Source: Aureispira anguillae (lineage in GTDB: Bacteria; Bacteroidota; Bacteroidia; Chitinophagales; Saprospiraceae). Taken from it: a stretch of 64,000 bases of DNA. Shown here in pieces: positions 46,313 to 54,886 of the stretch. The stretch spans positions 775,501 through 839,500 of the forward strand of contig NZ_AP026867.1 of the NCBI RefSeq assembly GCF_026000115.1. The letters run 5' to 3'. The notes under the pieces were generated by a model. It was given only the letters and a program-made list of their open reading frames with translations. It was not told the DNA's origin and did not search any database. The stretch's first letter is position 1; each line of letters opens with the position of its first letter. The position numbers and the translations under genes were made by a program.

Positions 46313-47083
46313 TTATTCGTCTAATAAAAAATTAGTTAAAGCCTCTAAAAAGAGCTTTGGTTGTTCAGCATGTACCCAATGCCCTGCATTATCTATGTTA
46401 GCCAATTTTGCTTGTGGGAAAAATACTTGATAATCACTAAATTCTTCTTCTAATATATAGGAAGAATTAGCTCCTTTTATAAAAAGAGTAGGCTTGTTGT
46501 AAGGGCTTGATAGGTCACTACTACCCAAAATATGTTGATAAGCATTATGTATAACAGGCAAATTCATTTTCCATTCGTAGGTTTGCGTTTGCTTATTGAT
46601 GCTCAAGTTTTTTAAAATAAATTGGCGAACAGCATAAGATTCTATCCTAGATTCCAAAAATTCATTGGCTTGCTTCCTAGATTTTAAACTCGTTAAGTCC
46701 AATGCAAATAAAGCATCAAAAATGGGTTGATGATTGCCTTTATAGGCTTTAGGAGCTATATCTACCACTGCTAATTTGTTAACTAGATCGGGGTTTTCAG
46801 TGGCTAGTTGCATGGCTACTTTTCCACCCATAGAATGCCCTACAATATGTGCTTCATAAATCCAATTATTTTCCATGAATTCATAAACATCATTTGCCAT
46901 AATGCTATAACTAAACGCTTCAGAATGAGGAGAACGTCCATGATTTCGAAGGTCAATGATGAAAACCATAAAATGTTTTGCTAGTTGTTTGGCTATTGTT
47001 TGCCAATTGTCTAGGGTTCCAAACATTCCATGTAAAATAACAACAGGTTCTCCTTCTCCAAATACTTTATAATTTAATTGCAT
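46313..47083 (-). CDS. Alpha/beta hydrolase, esterase YbfF-like
   Basis: A 256-residue cytoplasmic alpha/beta-hydrolase. It has VVILHGMFGTLDNWQ (oxyanion loop), IIDLRNHGRSPHS, the nucleophile elbow Ser84 in VGHSMGGKVAM, VVDIAPKAY, and the catalytic His in NAGHWVHAEQP near the C-terminus. The HGMFG/LRNHGRSPHS/GHSMGGK set is characteristic of YbfF-type acyl-CoA/palmitoyl esterases. The natural substrate is uncertain. It lies directly downstream of the Rpn array on the same strand, with a 203-base gap. Confidence 0.85.
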   Translation of the reverse strand: MQLNYKVFGEGEPVVILHGMFGTLDNWQTIAKQLAKHFMVFIIDLRNHGRSPHSEAFSYSIMANDVYEFMENNWIYEAHIVGHSMGGKVAMQLATENPDLVNKLAVVDIAPKAYKGNHQPIFDALFALDLTSLKSRKQANEFLESRIESYAVRQFILKNLSINKQTQTYEWKMNLPVIHNAYQHILGSSDLSSPYNKPTLFIKGANSSYILEEEFSDYQVFFPQAKLANIDNAGHWVHAEQPKLFLEALTNFLLDE

Positions 47084-47286
47084 ATTGATTCTTTGATCGT
47101 ATGATTTTGACGAACTATTTAAAGGGCTAATTTTTATCTTAAATTGAAAACAATCTTAGCCCCCCAAAGTTCTATAAAAAAACAAAAAATACCAATAAAA
47201 ATATGCTAAGAATTATATCTGGAGTAGGAAGGGGAAAAAATGGAGTATTACAATTTTACGCTTGAATATTTTTATGTTCTGTTATT

Positions 47287-48132
47287 TTACAAACGATTAA
47301 TTTCGTCCTCAGAAAGCCCTGTATACTGAGCTATTTTAGAAACAGAAAAGCCATCTGCTTTCATTTCTTTAGCTACATCTTGCCTGCCCTTCTTTATCCC
47401 CTCTTCTATGCCTTCTGCCTTAGAAGTATCCACAACGTTTTTAAGGTCTCGATAGTATTTTAAACTTTCCTCATAGAGTTGTTTTTCTTTAGGGGAAAAC
47501 TTAGCGATTTCAGCAGCTTCAAAGAGTTTTTGAAAGATTCTTTCTTGTAGTGCAATAGGACGGTTTTGGAGATTGGCAAGATGTCTAAAAATATAAAGCC
47601 ACTTATCGAATTTAGATTCTAGTTGAGCAACCTCTTTGGTGAACTTAGGGAGTTCGATATAGATATATGTCAGTTTATCGTAAAAGAGCCTATTTTTATG
47701 ATCTTTTAATTTTACGGTATGCAAAATATCATCTCTATCTTTGTGCTCGTCAAAAACAAAATCTAAAATGCCAATGGTATAAACAGCGGCCAATTGAAAA
47801 TCCCAATCGCCCTTTTTAGCCTGCTCTTGTATGGGAAAGGTAGAGTAAAAAACAGATCGATCCTTAAAGAAATTTTGCTTAGCTTTTTGGACTTCGACAA
47901 TAAACTTTTCGCCCGAAGCACTTTCGCAGTACAAATCAAAAATCGCCTTTCGCTCCAATGGCGTATTGCCTAGGTGCTCATTTTTGGTATAAGAAAGGTT
48001 TTTGATTTGATGAAAAGAAGGAAGGAGTTGATTTAAGAAATCAATCAATAATTCTTTATTGGGCTCAATGCCAAAAAGTTTTTTGAATCCAAAATCAGTC
48101 AAAGGATTTATATATTTGTCTTTTAAATTCAT
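47287..48132 (-). CDS. Rpn-family PD-(D/E)XK nuclease / putative transposase, copy 1
   Basis: A 281-residue protein of the recombination-promoting nuclease (Rpn, PDDEXK) family. N-terminal INPLTDFGFKKLFGIEPNKE is the family signature. The nuclease core has Asp66 (IFDLYCES) and Glu80-x-Gln82-Lys83 (FIVEVQK). A helical middle region (FDKWLYIFRHLANL) is followed by a hinge, here the shortest (GIEEGIKKGRQ), and a C-terminal helix-turn-helix-like tail (GFSVSKIAQYTGLSEDEINRL). Rpn proteins are DNA endonucleases linked to recombination and phage defence. This copy is the outermost and ends in INRL. One substitution (QLAAVYTIG rather than QLTAVYTIG) separates it from the other copies. Confidence 0.85.
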   Translation of the reverse strand: MNLKDKYINPLTDFGFKKLFGIEPNKELLIDFLNQLLPSFHQIKNLSYTKNEHLGNTPLERKAIFDLYCESASGEKFIVEVQKAKQNFFKDRSVFYSTFPIQEQAKKGDWDFQLAAVYTIGILDFVFDEHKDRDDILHTVKLKDHKNRLFYDKLTYIYIELPKFTKEVAQLESKFDKWLYIFRHLANLQNRPIALQERIFQKLFEAAEIAKFSPKEKQLYEESLKYYRDLKNVVDTSKAEGIEEGIKKGRQDVAKEMKADGFSVSKIAQYTGLSEDEINRL

Positions 48133-48156
48133 AACTTAAAATTGATGGGTAATATA

Positions 48157-48164
48157 CAAATATA
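48157..48164 (-). promoter_or_regulatory. TATATTTG box upstream of Rpn copy 1
   Basis: TATATTTG on the minus strand, 24 bases before the ATG, fits the TAnnTTTG -7 consensus. There is no clear -33 element. Confidence 0.35.
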
Positions 48165-48218
48165 AGCTTTTTTACCTGATAGAGTTGCTATTGCTTTTTG
48201 TTTTTTTAATGCAAACAA

Positions 48219-48705
48219 CTATGGTCGTAGTTGCCAGTTGGGCAAACTTTTTAGTACAGCTGTATTGGTCATCTGTTTTGAGGTGCCACCAAAAATAGTA
48301 TAGATACCAGGCTGGTCAGTTTTTAGGTGCAATTCTGTTGATTGGGGAATGTTCTGTGAACTATTAAAAAGAGCACTATATCCTAAATTTTCTGTGCTAA
48401 TTTCTTGCTCTTTAGCATATTTATGATAAATAATCTTGTTATCATAAGCCCAGAATATTTTTCCTGCTCCTCGGACACTAAAACTAGTTTCTGCTTGCAA
48501 AAAATGACCCGTTGGGGTAAAGGTATTATCGATGTGAATTTGGCTACTAGAGCAGGGGGCTATGAGTTTTAACGTTCGTTTGGTTCCAACTATAATTGCT
48601 TTTTTGATGGGATGAAATCGAACGGTATTGGCATCAAAGGTATTGGGAGCCTCTGTATAAAATACAGGTTCTTGTGTTGTTATATCCCACAAGTTGATAT
48701 GATTA
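48219..48705 (-). pseudogene. 5'-truncated copy of the propeller gene (unit 1)
   Basis: This matches the last 487 bases or so of the propeller gene at 51177-52700 almost exactly, with the same stop. It begins abruptly at the amplification junction, so it lacks the first two thirds, the signal peptide and the start. A 157-residue frame starting MWDITTQEPVFYTE remains open, but it has no leader and is best seen as a scar of the tandem duplication. Confidence 0.8.
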
Positions 48706-48728
48706 GAATATTTTTATGTTCTGTTATT

Positions 48729-49586
48729 TTACAAACAATTAATTTCGTCCTCAGAAAGCCCTGTATATTGAGCTATTTTAGAAACAGAAAAACCATCTGC
48801 TTTCATTTCTTTAGCTACATCTTGCCTTCCCTTTTTTATCCCCTTCTTTATACCCTCTTCTATGCCTTCTGCCTTAGAAGTATCCACAACGTTTTTAAGG
48901 TCTCGATAGTATTTTAAACTTTCCTCATAGAGTTGTTTTTCTTTAGGGGAAAACTTAGCAATTTCAGCAGCTTCAAAGAGTTTCTGAAAGATTCTTTCTT
49001 GTAGTGCAATAGGACGGTTTTGGAGATTGGCAAGATGTCTAAAAATATAAAGCCACTTATCGAATTTAGATTCTAGTTGAGCAACCTCTTTGGTGAACTT
49101 AGGGAGTTCGATATAGATATATGTCAGTTTATCGTAAAAGAGCCTATTTTTATGATCTTTTAATTTTACGGTATGCAAAATATCATCTCTATCTTTGTGC
49201 TCGTCAAAAACAAAATCTAAAATGCCAATGGTATAAACAGCGGTCAATTGAAAATCCCAATCGCCCTTTTTAGCCTGCTCTTGTATGGGAAAGGTAGAGT
49301 AAAAAACAGATCGATCCTTAAAGAAATTTTGCTTAGCTTTTTGGACTTCGACAATAAACTTTTCGCCCGAAGCACTTTCGCAGTACAAATCAAAAATCGC
49401 CTTTCGCTCCAATGGCGTATTGCCTAGGTGCTCATTTTTGGTATAAGAAAGGTTTTTGATTTGATGAAAAGAAGGAAGGAGTTGATTTAAGAAATCAATC
49501 AATAATTCTTTATTGGGCTCAATGCCAAAAAGTTTTTTGAATCCAAAATCAGTCAAAGGATTTATATATTTGTCTTTTAAATTCAT
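48729..49586 (-). CDS. Rpn-family PD-(D/E)XK nuclease / putative transposase, copy 2
   Basis: A 285-residue middle copy with the same nuclease core (Asp66, Glu80, Gln82/Lys83) as copy 1. The hinge is one four-residue unit longer (GIEEGIKKGIKKGRQ). The last residues are INCL instead of INRL, from a single C-to-T type change. It carries its own upstream TATATTTG box, so all three copies could be expressed. As the encoded proteins are almost identical over the first 240 residues, the copies probably act additively unless hinge length changes assembly. Confidence 0.85.
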   Translation of the reverse strand: MNLKDKYINPLTDFGFKKLFGIEPNKELLIDFLNQLLPSFHQIKNLSYTKNEHLGNTPLERKAIFDLYCESASGEKFIVEVQKAKQNFFKDRSVFYSTFPIQEQAKKGDWDFQLTAVYTIGILDFVFDEHKDRDDILHTVKLKDHKNRLFYDKLTYIYIELPKFTKEVAQLESKFDKWLYIFRHLANLQNRPIALQERIFQKLFEAAEIAKFSPKEKQLYEESLKYYRDLKNVVDTSKAEGIEEGIKKGIKKGRQDVAKEMKADGFSVSKIAQYTGLSEDEINCL

Positions 49587-49610
49587 AACTTAAAATTGAT
49601 GGGTGATATA

Positions 49611-49618
49611 CAAATATA
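49611..49618 (-). promoter_or_regulatory. TATATTTG box upstream of Rpn copy 2
   Basis: TATATTTG on the minus strand, 24 bases before the ATG, carried inside the repeat unit. There is no clear -33 element. Confidence 0.35.
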
Positions 49619-49673
49619 AGCTTTTTTACCTGATAGAGTTGCTATTGTTTTTTGTTTTTTAAAATGCAAACAA

Positions 49674-50161
49674 CTATGGTCGTAGTTGCCAGTTGGGCAA
49701 ACTTTTTAGTACAGCTGTATTGGTCATCTGTTTTGAGGTGCCACCAAAAATAGTATAGATACCAGGCTGGTCGGTTTTTAGGTGCAATTCTGTTTGATTG
49801 GGGAATGTTCTGTGAACTATTAAAAAGAGCACTATATCCTAAGTTTTCTGTGCTAATTTCTTGCTCTTTAGCATATTTATGATAAATAATCTTGTTATCA
49901 TAAGCCCAGAATATTTTTCCTGCTCCTCGGACACTAAAACTAGTTTCTGCTTGCAAAAAATGACCCATTGGGGTAAAGGTATTATCGATGTGAATTTGGC
50001 TACTAGAGCAGGGGGCTATGAGTTTTAACGTTCGTTTGGTTCCAACTATAATTGCTTTTTTGATGGGATGAAATCGAACGGTATTGGCATCAAAGGTATT
50101 GGGAGCCTCTGTATAAAATACAGGTTCTTGTGTTGTTATATCCCACAAGTTGATATGATTA
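49674..50161 (-). pseudogene. 5'-truncated, frameshifted copy of the propeller gene (unit 2)
   Basis: Same 3' fragment as in unit 1, but one extra T (CTGTTTGATTGG instead of CTGTTGATTGG, near 49792) shifts the frame. The end therefore reads SNRIAPKNRPAWYLYYFWW and runs past the old stop to 49642. Decay of this fragment while the Rpn genes stay intact supports the view that only the nuclease gene is under selection. Confidence 0.8.
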
Positions 50162-50184
50162 GAATATTTTTATGTTCTGTCATT

Positions 50185-51090
50185 TTACAAACGATTAATT
50201 TCGTCCTCAGAAAGCCCTGTATACTGAGCTATTTTAGAAACAGAAAAACCATCTGCTTTCATTTCTTTAGCTACATCTTGCCTTCCCTTTTCTATTCCTT
50301 TCTTCATCCCCTTTTCTATACCTTTTTTCATCCCCTTTTCTATCCCCTTCTTTATCCCCTCTTCTATGCCTTCTGCCTTAGAAGTATCCACAACGTTTTT
50401 AAGGTCTCGATAGTATTTTAAACTTTCCTCATAGAGTTGTTTTTCTTTAGGGGAAAACTTAGCGATTTCAGCAGCTTCAAAGAGTTTTTGAAAGATTCTT
50501 TCTTGTAGTGCAATAGGACGGTTTTGGAGATTGGCAAGATGTCTAAAAATATAAAGCCACTTATCGAATTTAGATTCTAGTTGAGCAACCTCTTTGGTGA
50601 ACTTAGGGAGTTCGATATAGATATATGTCAGTTTATCGTAAAAGAGCCTATTTTTATGATCTTTTAATTTTACGGTATGCAAAATATCATCTCTATCTTT
50701 GTGCTCGTCAAAAACAAAATCTAAAATGCCAATGGTATAAACAGCGGTCAATTGAAAATCCCAATCGCCCTTTTTAGCCTGCTCTTGTATGGGAAAGGTA
50801 GAGTAAAAAACAGATCGATCCTTAAAGAAATTTTGCTTAGCTTTTTGGACTTCGACAATAAACTTTTCGCCCGAAGCACTTTCGCAGTACAAATCAAAAA
50901 TCGCCTTTCGCTCCAATGGCGTATTGCCTAGGTGCTCATTTTTGGTATAAGAAAGGTTTTTGATTTGATGAAAAGAAGGAAGGAGTTGATTTAAGAAATC
51001 AATCAATAATTCTTTATTGGGCTCAATGCCAAAAAGTTTTTTGAATCCAAAATCAGTCAAAGGATTTATATATTTGTCTTTTAAATTCAT
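50185..51090 (-). CDS. Rpn-family PD-(D/E)XK nuclease / putative transposase, copy 3 (long hinge)
   Basis: A 301-residue copy next to the intact propeller gene. The core is as in copies 1 and 2, but the hinge is expanded by 20 residues relative to copy 1 (GIKKGIEKGMKKGIEKGMKK, then GIEKGRQ), an eight-residue KKGIEKGM period coded by 24-base repeats. The extra units bring two in-frame ATG codons just before the C-terminal domain. In E. coli Rpn genes, internal initiation is reported to give a small C-terminal protein that restrains the nuclease. Whether that happens here is unknown, but only this copy has Met codons inside the hinge. Confidence 0.85.
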   Translation of the reverse strand: MNLKDKYINPLTDFGFKKLFGIEPNKELLIDFLNQLLPSFHQIKNLSYTKNEHLGNTPLERKAIFDLYCESASGEKFIVEVQKAKQNFFKDRSVFYSTFPIQEQAKKGDWDFQLTAVYTIGILDFVFDEHKDRDDILHTVKLKDHKNRLFYDKLTYIYIELPKFTKEVAQLESKFDKWLYIFRHLANLQNRPIALQERIFQKLFEAAEIAKFSPKEKQLYEESLKYYRDLKNVVDTSKAEGIEEGIKKGIEKGMKKGIEKGMKKGIEKGRQDVAKEMKADGFSVSKIAQYTGLSEDEINRL

Positions 51091-51114
51091 AACTTAAAAT
51101 TGATGGGTGATATA

Positions 51115-51122
51115 CAAATATA
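51115..51122 (-). promoter_or_regulatory. TATATTTG box upstream of Rpn copy 3
   Basis: TATATTTG on the minus strand, 24 bases before the ATG, between the propeller stop and the Rpn start. It gives Rpn a possible start of transcription independent of the propeller gene. Confidence 0.35.
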
Positions 51123-51176
51123 AGCTTTTTTACCTGATAGAGTTGCTATTGCTTTTTGTTTTTTTAATGCAAACAA

Positions 51177-52700
51177 CTATGGTCGTAGTTGCCAGTTGGG
51201 CAAACTTTTTAGTACAGCTGTATTGGTCATCTGTTTTGAGGTGCCACCAAAAATAGTATAGATACCAGGCTGGTCGGTTTTTAGGTGCAATTCTGTTGAT
51301 TGAGGAATGTTCTGTGAACTATTAAAAAGAGCACTATATCCTAAGTTTTCTGTGCTAATTTCTTGCTCTTTAGCATATTTATGATAAATAATCTTGTTAT
51401 CATAAGCCCAGAATATTTTTCCTGCTCCTCGGACACTAAAACTAGTTTCTGCTTGCAAAAAATGACCCGTTGGGGTAAAGGTATTATCGATGTGAATTTG
51501 GCTACTAGAGCAGGGGGCTATGAGTTTTAGCGTTCGTTTGGTTCCAACTATAATTGCTTTTTTGATGGGATGAAATCGAACGGTATTGGCATCAAAGGTA
51601 TTGGGAGCCTCTGTATAAAATACAGGTTCTTGTGTTGTTATATCCCACAAGTTGATATGATTAGAATTGAACATAGCCATTGACCAATCGGGGCTAAAGG
51701 AGAAATAGGCTCCAGAACAACCTTGGTTTTGAGTAACATAGTTAATAAAATTTAGGTCTGCATTAATTTTAAAAATATGCCCATTTTTACCCAAGCTAGT
51801 AAGGAGATCGCCATTTTCTTGGACAACCAATTCATGCAAAGGAAACTTAGCTTTTTTAGACCCTTTTTCATTTAACTTTAGTGTTAAGATGCGATTGATG
51901 TCTGCGCCAAAATCCACCATTTTGATTAGGCTTAAATCTTTTACATTATACTGGGCAATTTGTGCTTTACAGTTGCTAAGGTAAATGGACTTTCCATCAA
52001 TGCTAAATGTAAAATGCTGCTTGCTGTCACATTTGCTCCATTCAAAATCTTTAGGAATTTCTCTTCTAGAAGCATAAACATCTCCTGTAATAGGGTTCAT
52101 GATAATTAATTGTGCTTCATGAGTAGATTTGCATTGTTGTTCATCAAAACCATGATTATTAAACCACACTGCTAATTTTGAACCATCAGGAGAATAAGCA
52201 AGGTTAGCAGGGTACAAAGTAGTGTTGTCTACAACATCTATAAAATAAGTAGCATCGTAACAAACTGGAACTCGTTTTATTTTGAGTAATATTCGACCAT
52301 TTTGAGCATTTCGTACTTCTAGCTTTTTAGTGCCTGTTTTGACATAATTGTAACAAATGGAAATCGTTTTTCCATCAGGGCTAGCTGCCATATGTGAGAT
52401 ATGCTCATAACCCAACTTTACAGCCCAATTTTCTGAAAAATCATTTCCTGATAAGCTATATAAGTATCCATTGTTATCGGCTACATAGACATTGCCTTGC
52501 TGGTCGGTATCTAGGTAAACAATCCGACTCGAATTTTTGGAATCAGACAATTCAAAATTAGCAATGCAGGCCCAGTGAAACTCATCTAAACCAATCGGAG
52601 ATGGTTTATTGGAGGTAATTGGTTTCAGGCTGTCTGTTATTTGTGCAAAACTTGTGTACACCATGCCGAAGCATATTAATGTAAAGACAATTTTTGGCAT
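51177..52700 (-). CDS. Secreted WD40-like beta-propeller protein
   Basis: A 507-residue protein with a signal peptide (IVFTLICFGMVYTSFAQ). Propeller blades can be read as repeated phrases: IVYLDTDQQGNVYVADNNGY, HISHMAASPDGKTISICYNY, NLAYSPDGSKLAVWFNN, HFTFSIDGKSIYLSNCKA, YFSFSPDWSMAMFNSNHINL and TVRFHPIKKAIIVGTKR. It is probably a periplasmic or surface binding scaffold; no enzyme motif is seen and no T9SS tail is present. Its last 487 bases were co-amplified with the Rpn gene. A TATTTTTG box lies at 52765-52772 on the minus strand, without a clear -33 partner. Confidence 0.75.
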   Translation of the reverse strand: MPKIVFTLICFGMVYTSFAQITDSLKPITSNKPSPIGLDEFHWACIANFELSDSKNSSRIVYLDTDQQGNVYVADNNGYLYSLSGNDFSENWAVKLGYEHISHMAASPDGKTISICYNYVKTGTKKLEVRNAQNGRILLKIKRVPVCYDATYFIDVVDNTTLYPANLAYSPDGSKLAVWFNNHGFDEQQCKSTHEAQLIIMNPITGDVYASRREIPKDFEWSKCDSKQHFTFSIDGKSIYLSNCKAQIAQYNVKDLSLIKMVDFGADINRILTLKLNEKGSKKAKFPLHELVVQENGDLLTSLGKNGHIFKINADLNFINYVTQNQGCSGAYFSFSPDWSMAMFNSNHINLWDITTQEPVFYTEAPNTFDANTVRFHPIKKAIIVGTKRTLKLIAPCSSSQIHIDNTFTPTGHFLQAETSFSVRGAGKIFWAYDNKIIYHKYAKEQEISTENLGYSALFNSSQNIPQSTELHLKTDQPGIYTIFGGTSKQMTNTAVLKSLPNWQLRP

Positions 52701-52914
52701 TCGTTTTTATTTTTTGATTTTGACGGCTAATTGGTAGATTCCATTAATACAAAATTGATTCCAACAAAAATAAGAATTGTTGTTTTGTTTTATTTGAGAG
52801 CGGGGGGAATTTCTAAATTTAAAGTTACAAAGATAAAAAGGTTAATTTATTTCTAAAAATTGAGAAGAAGTTAACAAACCAGAATGGTTTAGGACTGTTT
52901 AAGCTTATATATGC

Positions 52915-52922
52915 TATATTTG
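52915..52922 (+). promoter_or_regulatory. Candidate -7 box of the UbiD-family gene
   Basis: TATATTTG matches TAnnTTTG, 55 bases before the ATG at 52978. The -33 position is only weakly TTTG-like. Confidence 0.35.
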
Positions 52923-52977
52923 CCTTCATTACTTGGCGGTAGTTAAGCGCTTCCTTTAATAGAGAAAACAAAGAAGA

Positions 52978-54807
52978 ATGAGTTACAAAAGTTTAAAGCA
53001 CTGTATACAAGACTTGGAACAACATGGAAAACTTCTAAGAATAAAATCTCAGGTTGACCCTAATCTTGAAATGGCAGAAATTCATAGACGGATTTATGAT
53101 GCTAAGGGACCAGCCATTTTGTATGAAAATGTCAAGGGAAGCCCTTTCCCAGCGGTTTCTAATCTATATGGTACAACAGAACGAACTCGCTTTTTGTTTC
53201 GACATACCATGAAACAAGTTCAGAAAATAATTGAACTCAAGATTGATCCTATCCAATTGCTTAAGCACCCCACGAGATATTGGAAAGCACCTTTTTCGGC
53301 CTTAAATGGTTTGCCTAAAAAAGCACGCTTTCGCAAACCTATTTTGTTTGGAGAAACCCAAATTAGCCAACTGCCTCAGGTAAAGGCATGGGAAATGGAT
53401 GGAGGAGCTTTTGTTACCTTGCCTCAAGTGTTTTCAATGGGGCCTGGTGCTACAGACATAATGAAATCAAACTTGGGGATGTATCGTATTCAGTTATCTG
53501 GCAACGATTATGTGAAAGATAAAGAAATTGGGTTGCATTATCAATTGCATCGTGGTATTGGGGTACACCATAAAGCCTATAATGAGACGGATCAACCTTT
53601 TAAAGTATCTGTTTTTGTGGGAGGGCCACCTTCCAATGCTTTTTCAGCGATTATGCCCTTGCCTGAAAACTTGTCGGAATTGACTTTTGCAGGCTTGTTG
53701 AACGGTCGTAGATTTCGCTATTTTCAGCAGGATGGTTATACGCTTTCAGCAGATGCCGATTTTTGTATTACAGGGACAATTGTCAAAAACAAAAAACTCC
53801 CTGAAGGACCATTTGGGGATCATTTAGGTTATTATAGTTTAACGCATGACTTTCCTGTTATGGAAGTGGATAAAGTATACCATAGAAAGGATGCAATTTG
53901 GCATTTTACGGTAGTAGGCAGACCTCCAGCGGAAGACTCTAGCTTTGGCTACTTAATTCATGAGTTGGTCAAAGAACTAGCACCGCAAGAATTTCCTGGT
54001 TTAAAAGATGTGAATGCCGTAGATGCAGCAGGGGTTCATCCGTTGTTGTTGGCTATTGGTAGCGAGCGTTATATGCCGTTTCGGGAGCGTAGACCAGAAG
54101 AGATTTTAACGATTGCCAATCATTTGCTCGGAAAGGGGCAAACCACTTTAGCCAAATATTTATTTATTGCCGATCATAGTGATGATCCTAATTTGGATAC
54201 GCATGAGATTGAGCATTATTTTAATCATGTTTTGGAACGAGTAGATTGGACGAGAGATTTGCATTTTCAAACCAAAACAACAATTGATACGCTAGATTAT
54301 TCGGGAGATGGGTGGAATGCTGGTTCTAAAGTGGTAGTGGCTTGCTGTGGAGCAAAAAAACGACGTTTGGAAGCTGATTTACCCCCGAATTTTGATTTGC
54401 CCATTGGTTTTTTAAACCCTAAATTTGTTCAAAAAGGAATTTTAGCCATTCAGGCAACTGCGTTTAGTGACGCCGATACAGGATTGAAGACCATTCGTCA
54501 GTTAGTAAAGTGGTTAGAACGGTATGATATGGAGCATATTCCATTGGTGGTTGTGGTTGACGATAGTGATTTTGTCACACAGACATTAAATAATTTTCTG
54601 TGGGTAACCTTTACACGTTCCAATCCTTCGCATGATATTCATGGTGTGCATAGCTTTGTAGAACACAAACATTGGGGCTGCAAAGGCGCATTGATTATTG
54701 ATGCGAGAATAAAACCACATCATGCGCCTCCTCTTATTGTCGATGAGAAAACAAAATTGGCAGTGGATAAATTGTTTTCCAAAGGGGGAGAACTGTACAA
54801 TAAGTAA
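52978..54807 (+). CDS. UbiD-family (prenylated-FMN) decarboxylase
   Basis: A 609-residue UbiD-family decarboxylase. N-terminal LEQHGKLLRIKSQVDPNLEM is typical of the family. The central KLPEGPFGDHLGYYS (about 273-287) holds the conserved Glu/Asp of the prFMN site, and VTLPQVFSMGPGATD with VFVGGPPSNAFSAIMPLPEN match cofactor and substrate loops. The C-terminus (VVVVDDSDFVTQTLNNFLWV, WGCKGALIIDA) closes the family pattern. Such enzymes decarboxylate aromatic precursors of ubiquinone or menaquinone, or other aromatic acids. In Bacteroidota a menaquinone-related role is plausible. No UbiX-type partner is encoded nearby. A terminator-like hairpin follows. Confidence 0.85.
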   Translation: MSYKSLKHCIQDLEQHGKLLRIKSQVDPNLEMAEIHRRIYDAKGPAILYENVKGSPFPAVSNLYGTTERTRFLFRHTMKQVQKIIELKIDPIQLLKHPTRYWKAPFSALNGLPKKARFRKPILFGETQISQLPQVKAWEMDGGAFVTLPQVFSMGPGATDIMKSNLGMYRIQLSGNDYVKDKEIGLHYQLHRGIGVHHKAYNETDQPFKVSVFVGGPPSNAFSAIMPLPENLSELTFAGLLNGRRFRYFQQDGYTLSADADFCITGTIVKNKKLPEGPFGDHLGYYSLTHDFPVMEVDKVYHRKDAIWHFTVVGRPPAEDSSFGYLIHELVKELAPQEFPGLKDVNAVDAAGVHPLLLAIGSERYMPFRERRPEEILTIANHLLGKGQTTLAKYLFIADHSDDPNLDTHEIEHYFNHVLERVDWTRDLHFQTKTTIDTLDYSGDGWNAGSKVVVACCGAKKRRLEADLPPNFDLPIGFLNPKFVQKGILAIQATAFSDADTGLKTIRQLVKWLERYDMEHIPLVVVVDDSDFVTQTLNNFLWVTFTRSNPSHDIHGVHSFVEHKHWGCKGALIIDARIKPHHAPPLIVDEKTKLAVDKLFSKGGELYNK

Positions 54808-54825
54808 CAAAGGTTTATGATTTCT

Positions 54826-54847
54826 AAAGGCTGTTTATAGCTTTTTT
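54826..54847 (+). terminator. Short rho-independent terminator after the UbiD-family gene
   Basis: AAAGGCT pairs with AGCTTTT (one G-U) around GTTTAT and continues TT. It lies 19 bases past the stop. Confidence 0.5.
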
Positions 54848-54886
54848 GAATACCAATGCATCACGTTATATTAGGGATAAAATTTT

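Larger units (their letters stand above)
47264..51663 (-). repeat. Tandem triplication: Rpn nuclease gene plus 3' end of propeller gene
   Basis: Three head-to-tail units: 47264-48705 (1442 bases), 48706-50161 (1456) and 50162-51663 (1502). Each holds a complete Rpn-family gene and about 487 bases of the 3' end of the propeller gene whose full copy ends at 51177. Each internal junction reads GATTAGAATATTTTTATG, joining GATTAGAAT (inside the propeller gene, 51664-51667 = GAAT) to GAATATTTTTATG (the far end, 47264-47267). The units share the four bases GAAT. They differ by few substitutions plus 12 and 60 bases in the Rpn hinge, so the amplification is recent. Confidence 0.9.

Noticed and set aside
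47237-47250. TGGAGTATTAC near the Rpn array as a repeat-family end
   Set aside because: It lacks the AACGG half and no partner end is present.
48219-48692. 157-residue frame as an independent gene
   Set aside because: It is the 3' end of the propeller gene cut at the amplification junction, without signal peptide or leader.
47264-51663. The Rpn array as a classical insertion sequence
   Set aside because: There are no terminal inverted repeats or target duplications; the borders are microhomology junctions within an existing gene, so it is a tandem amplification rather than an insertion.
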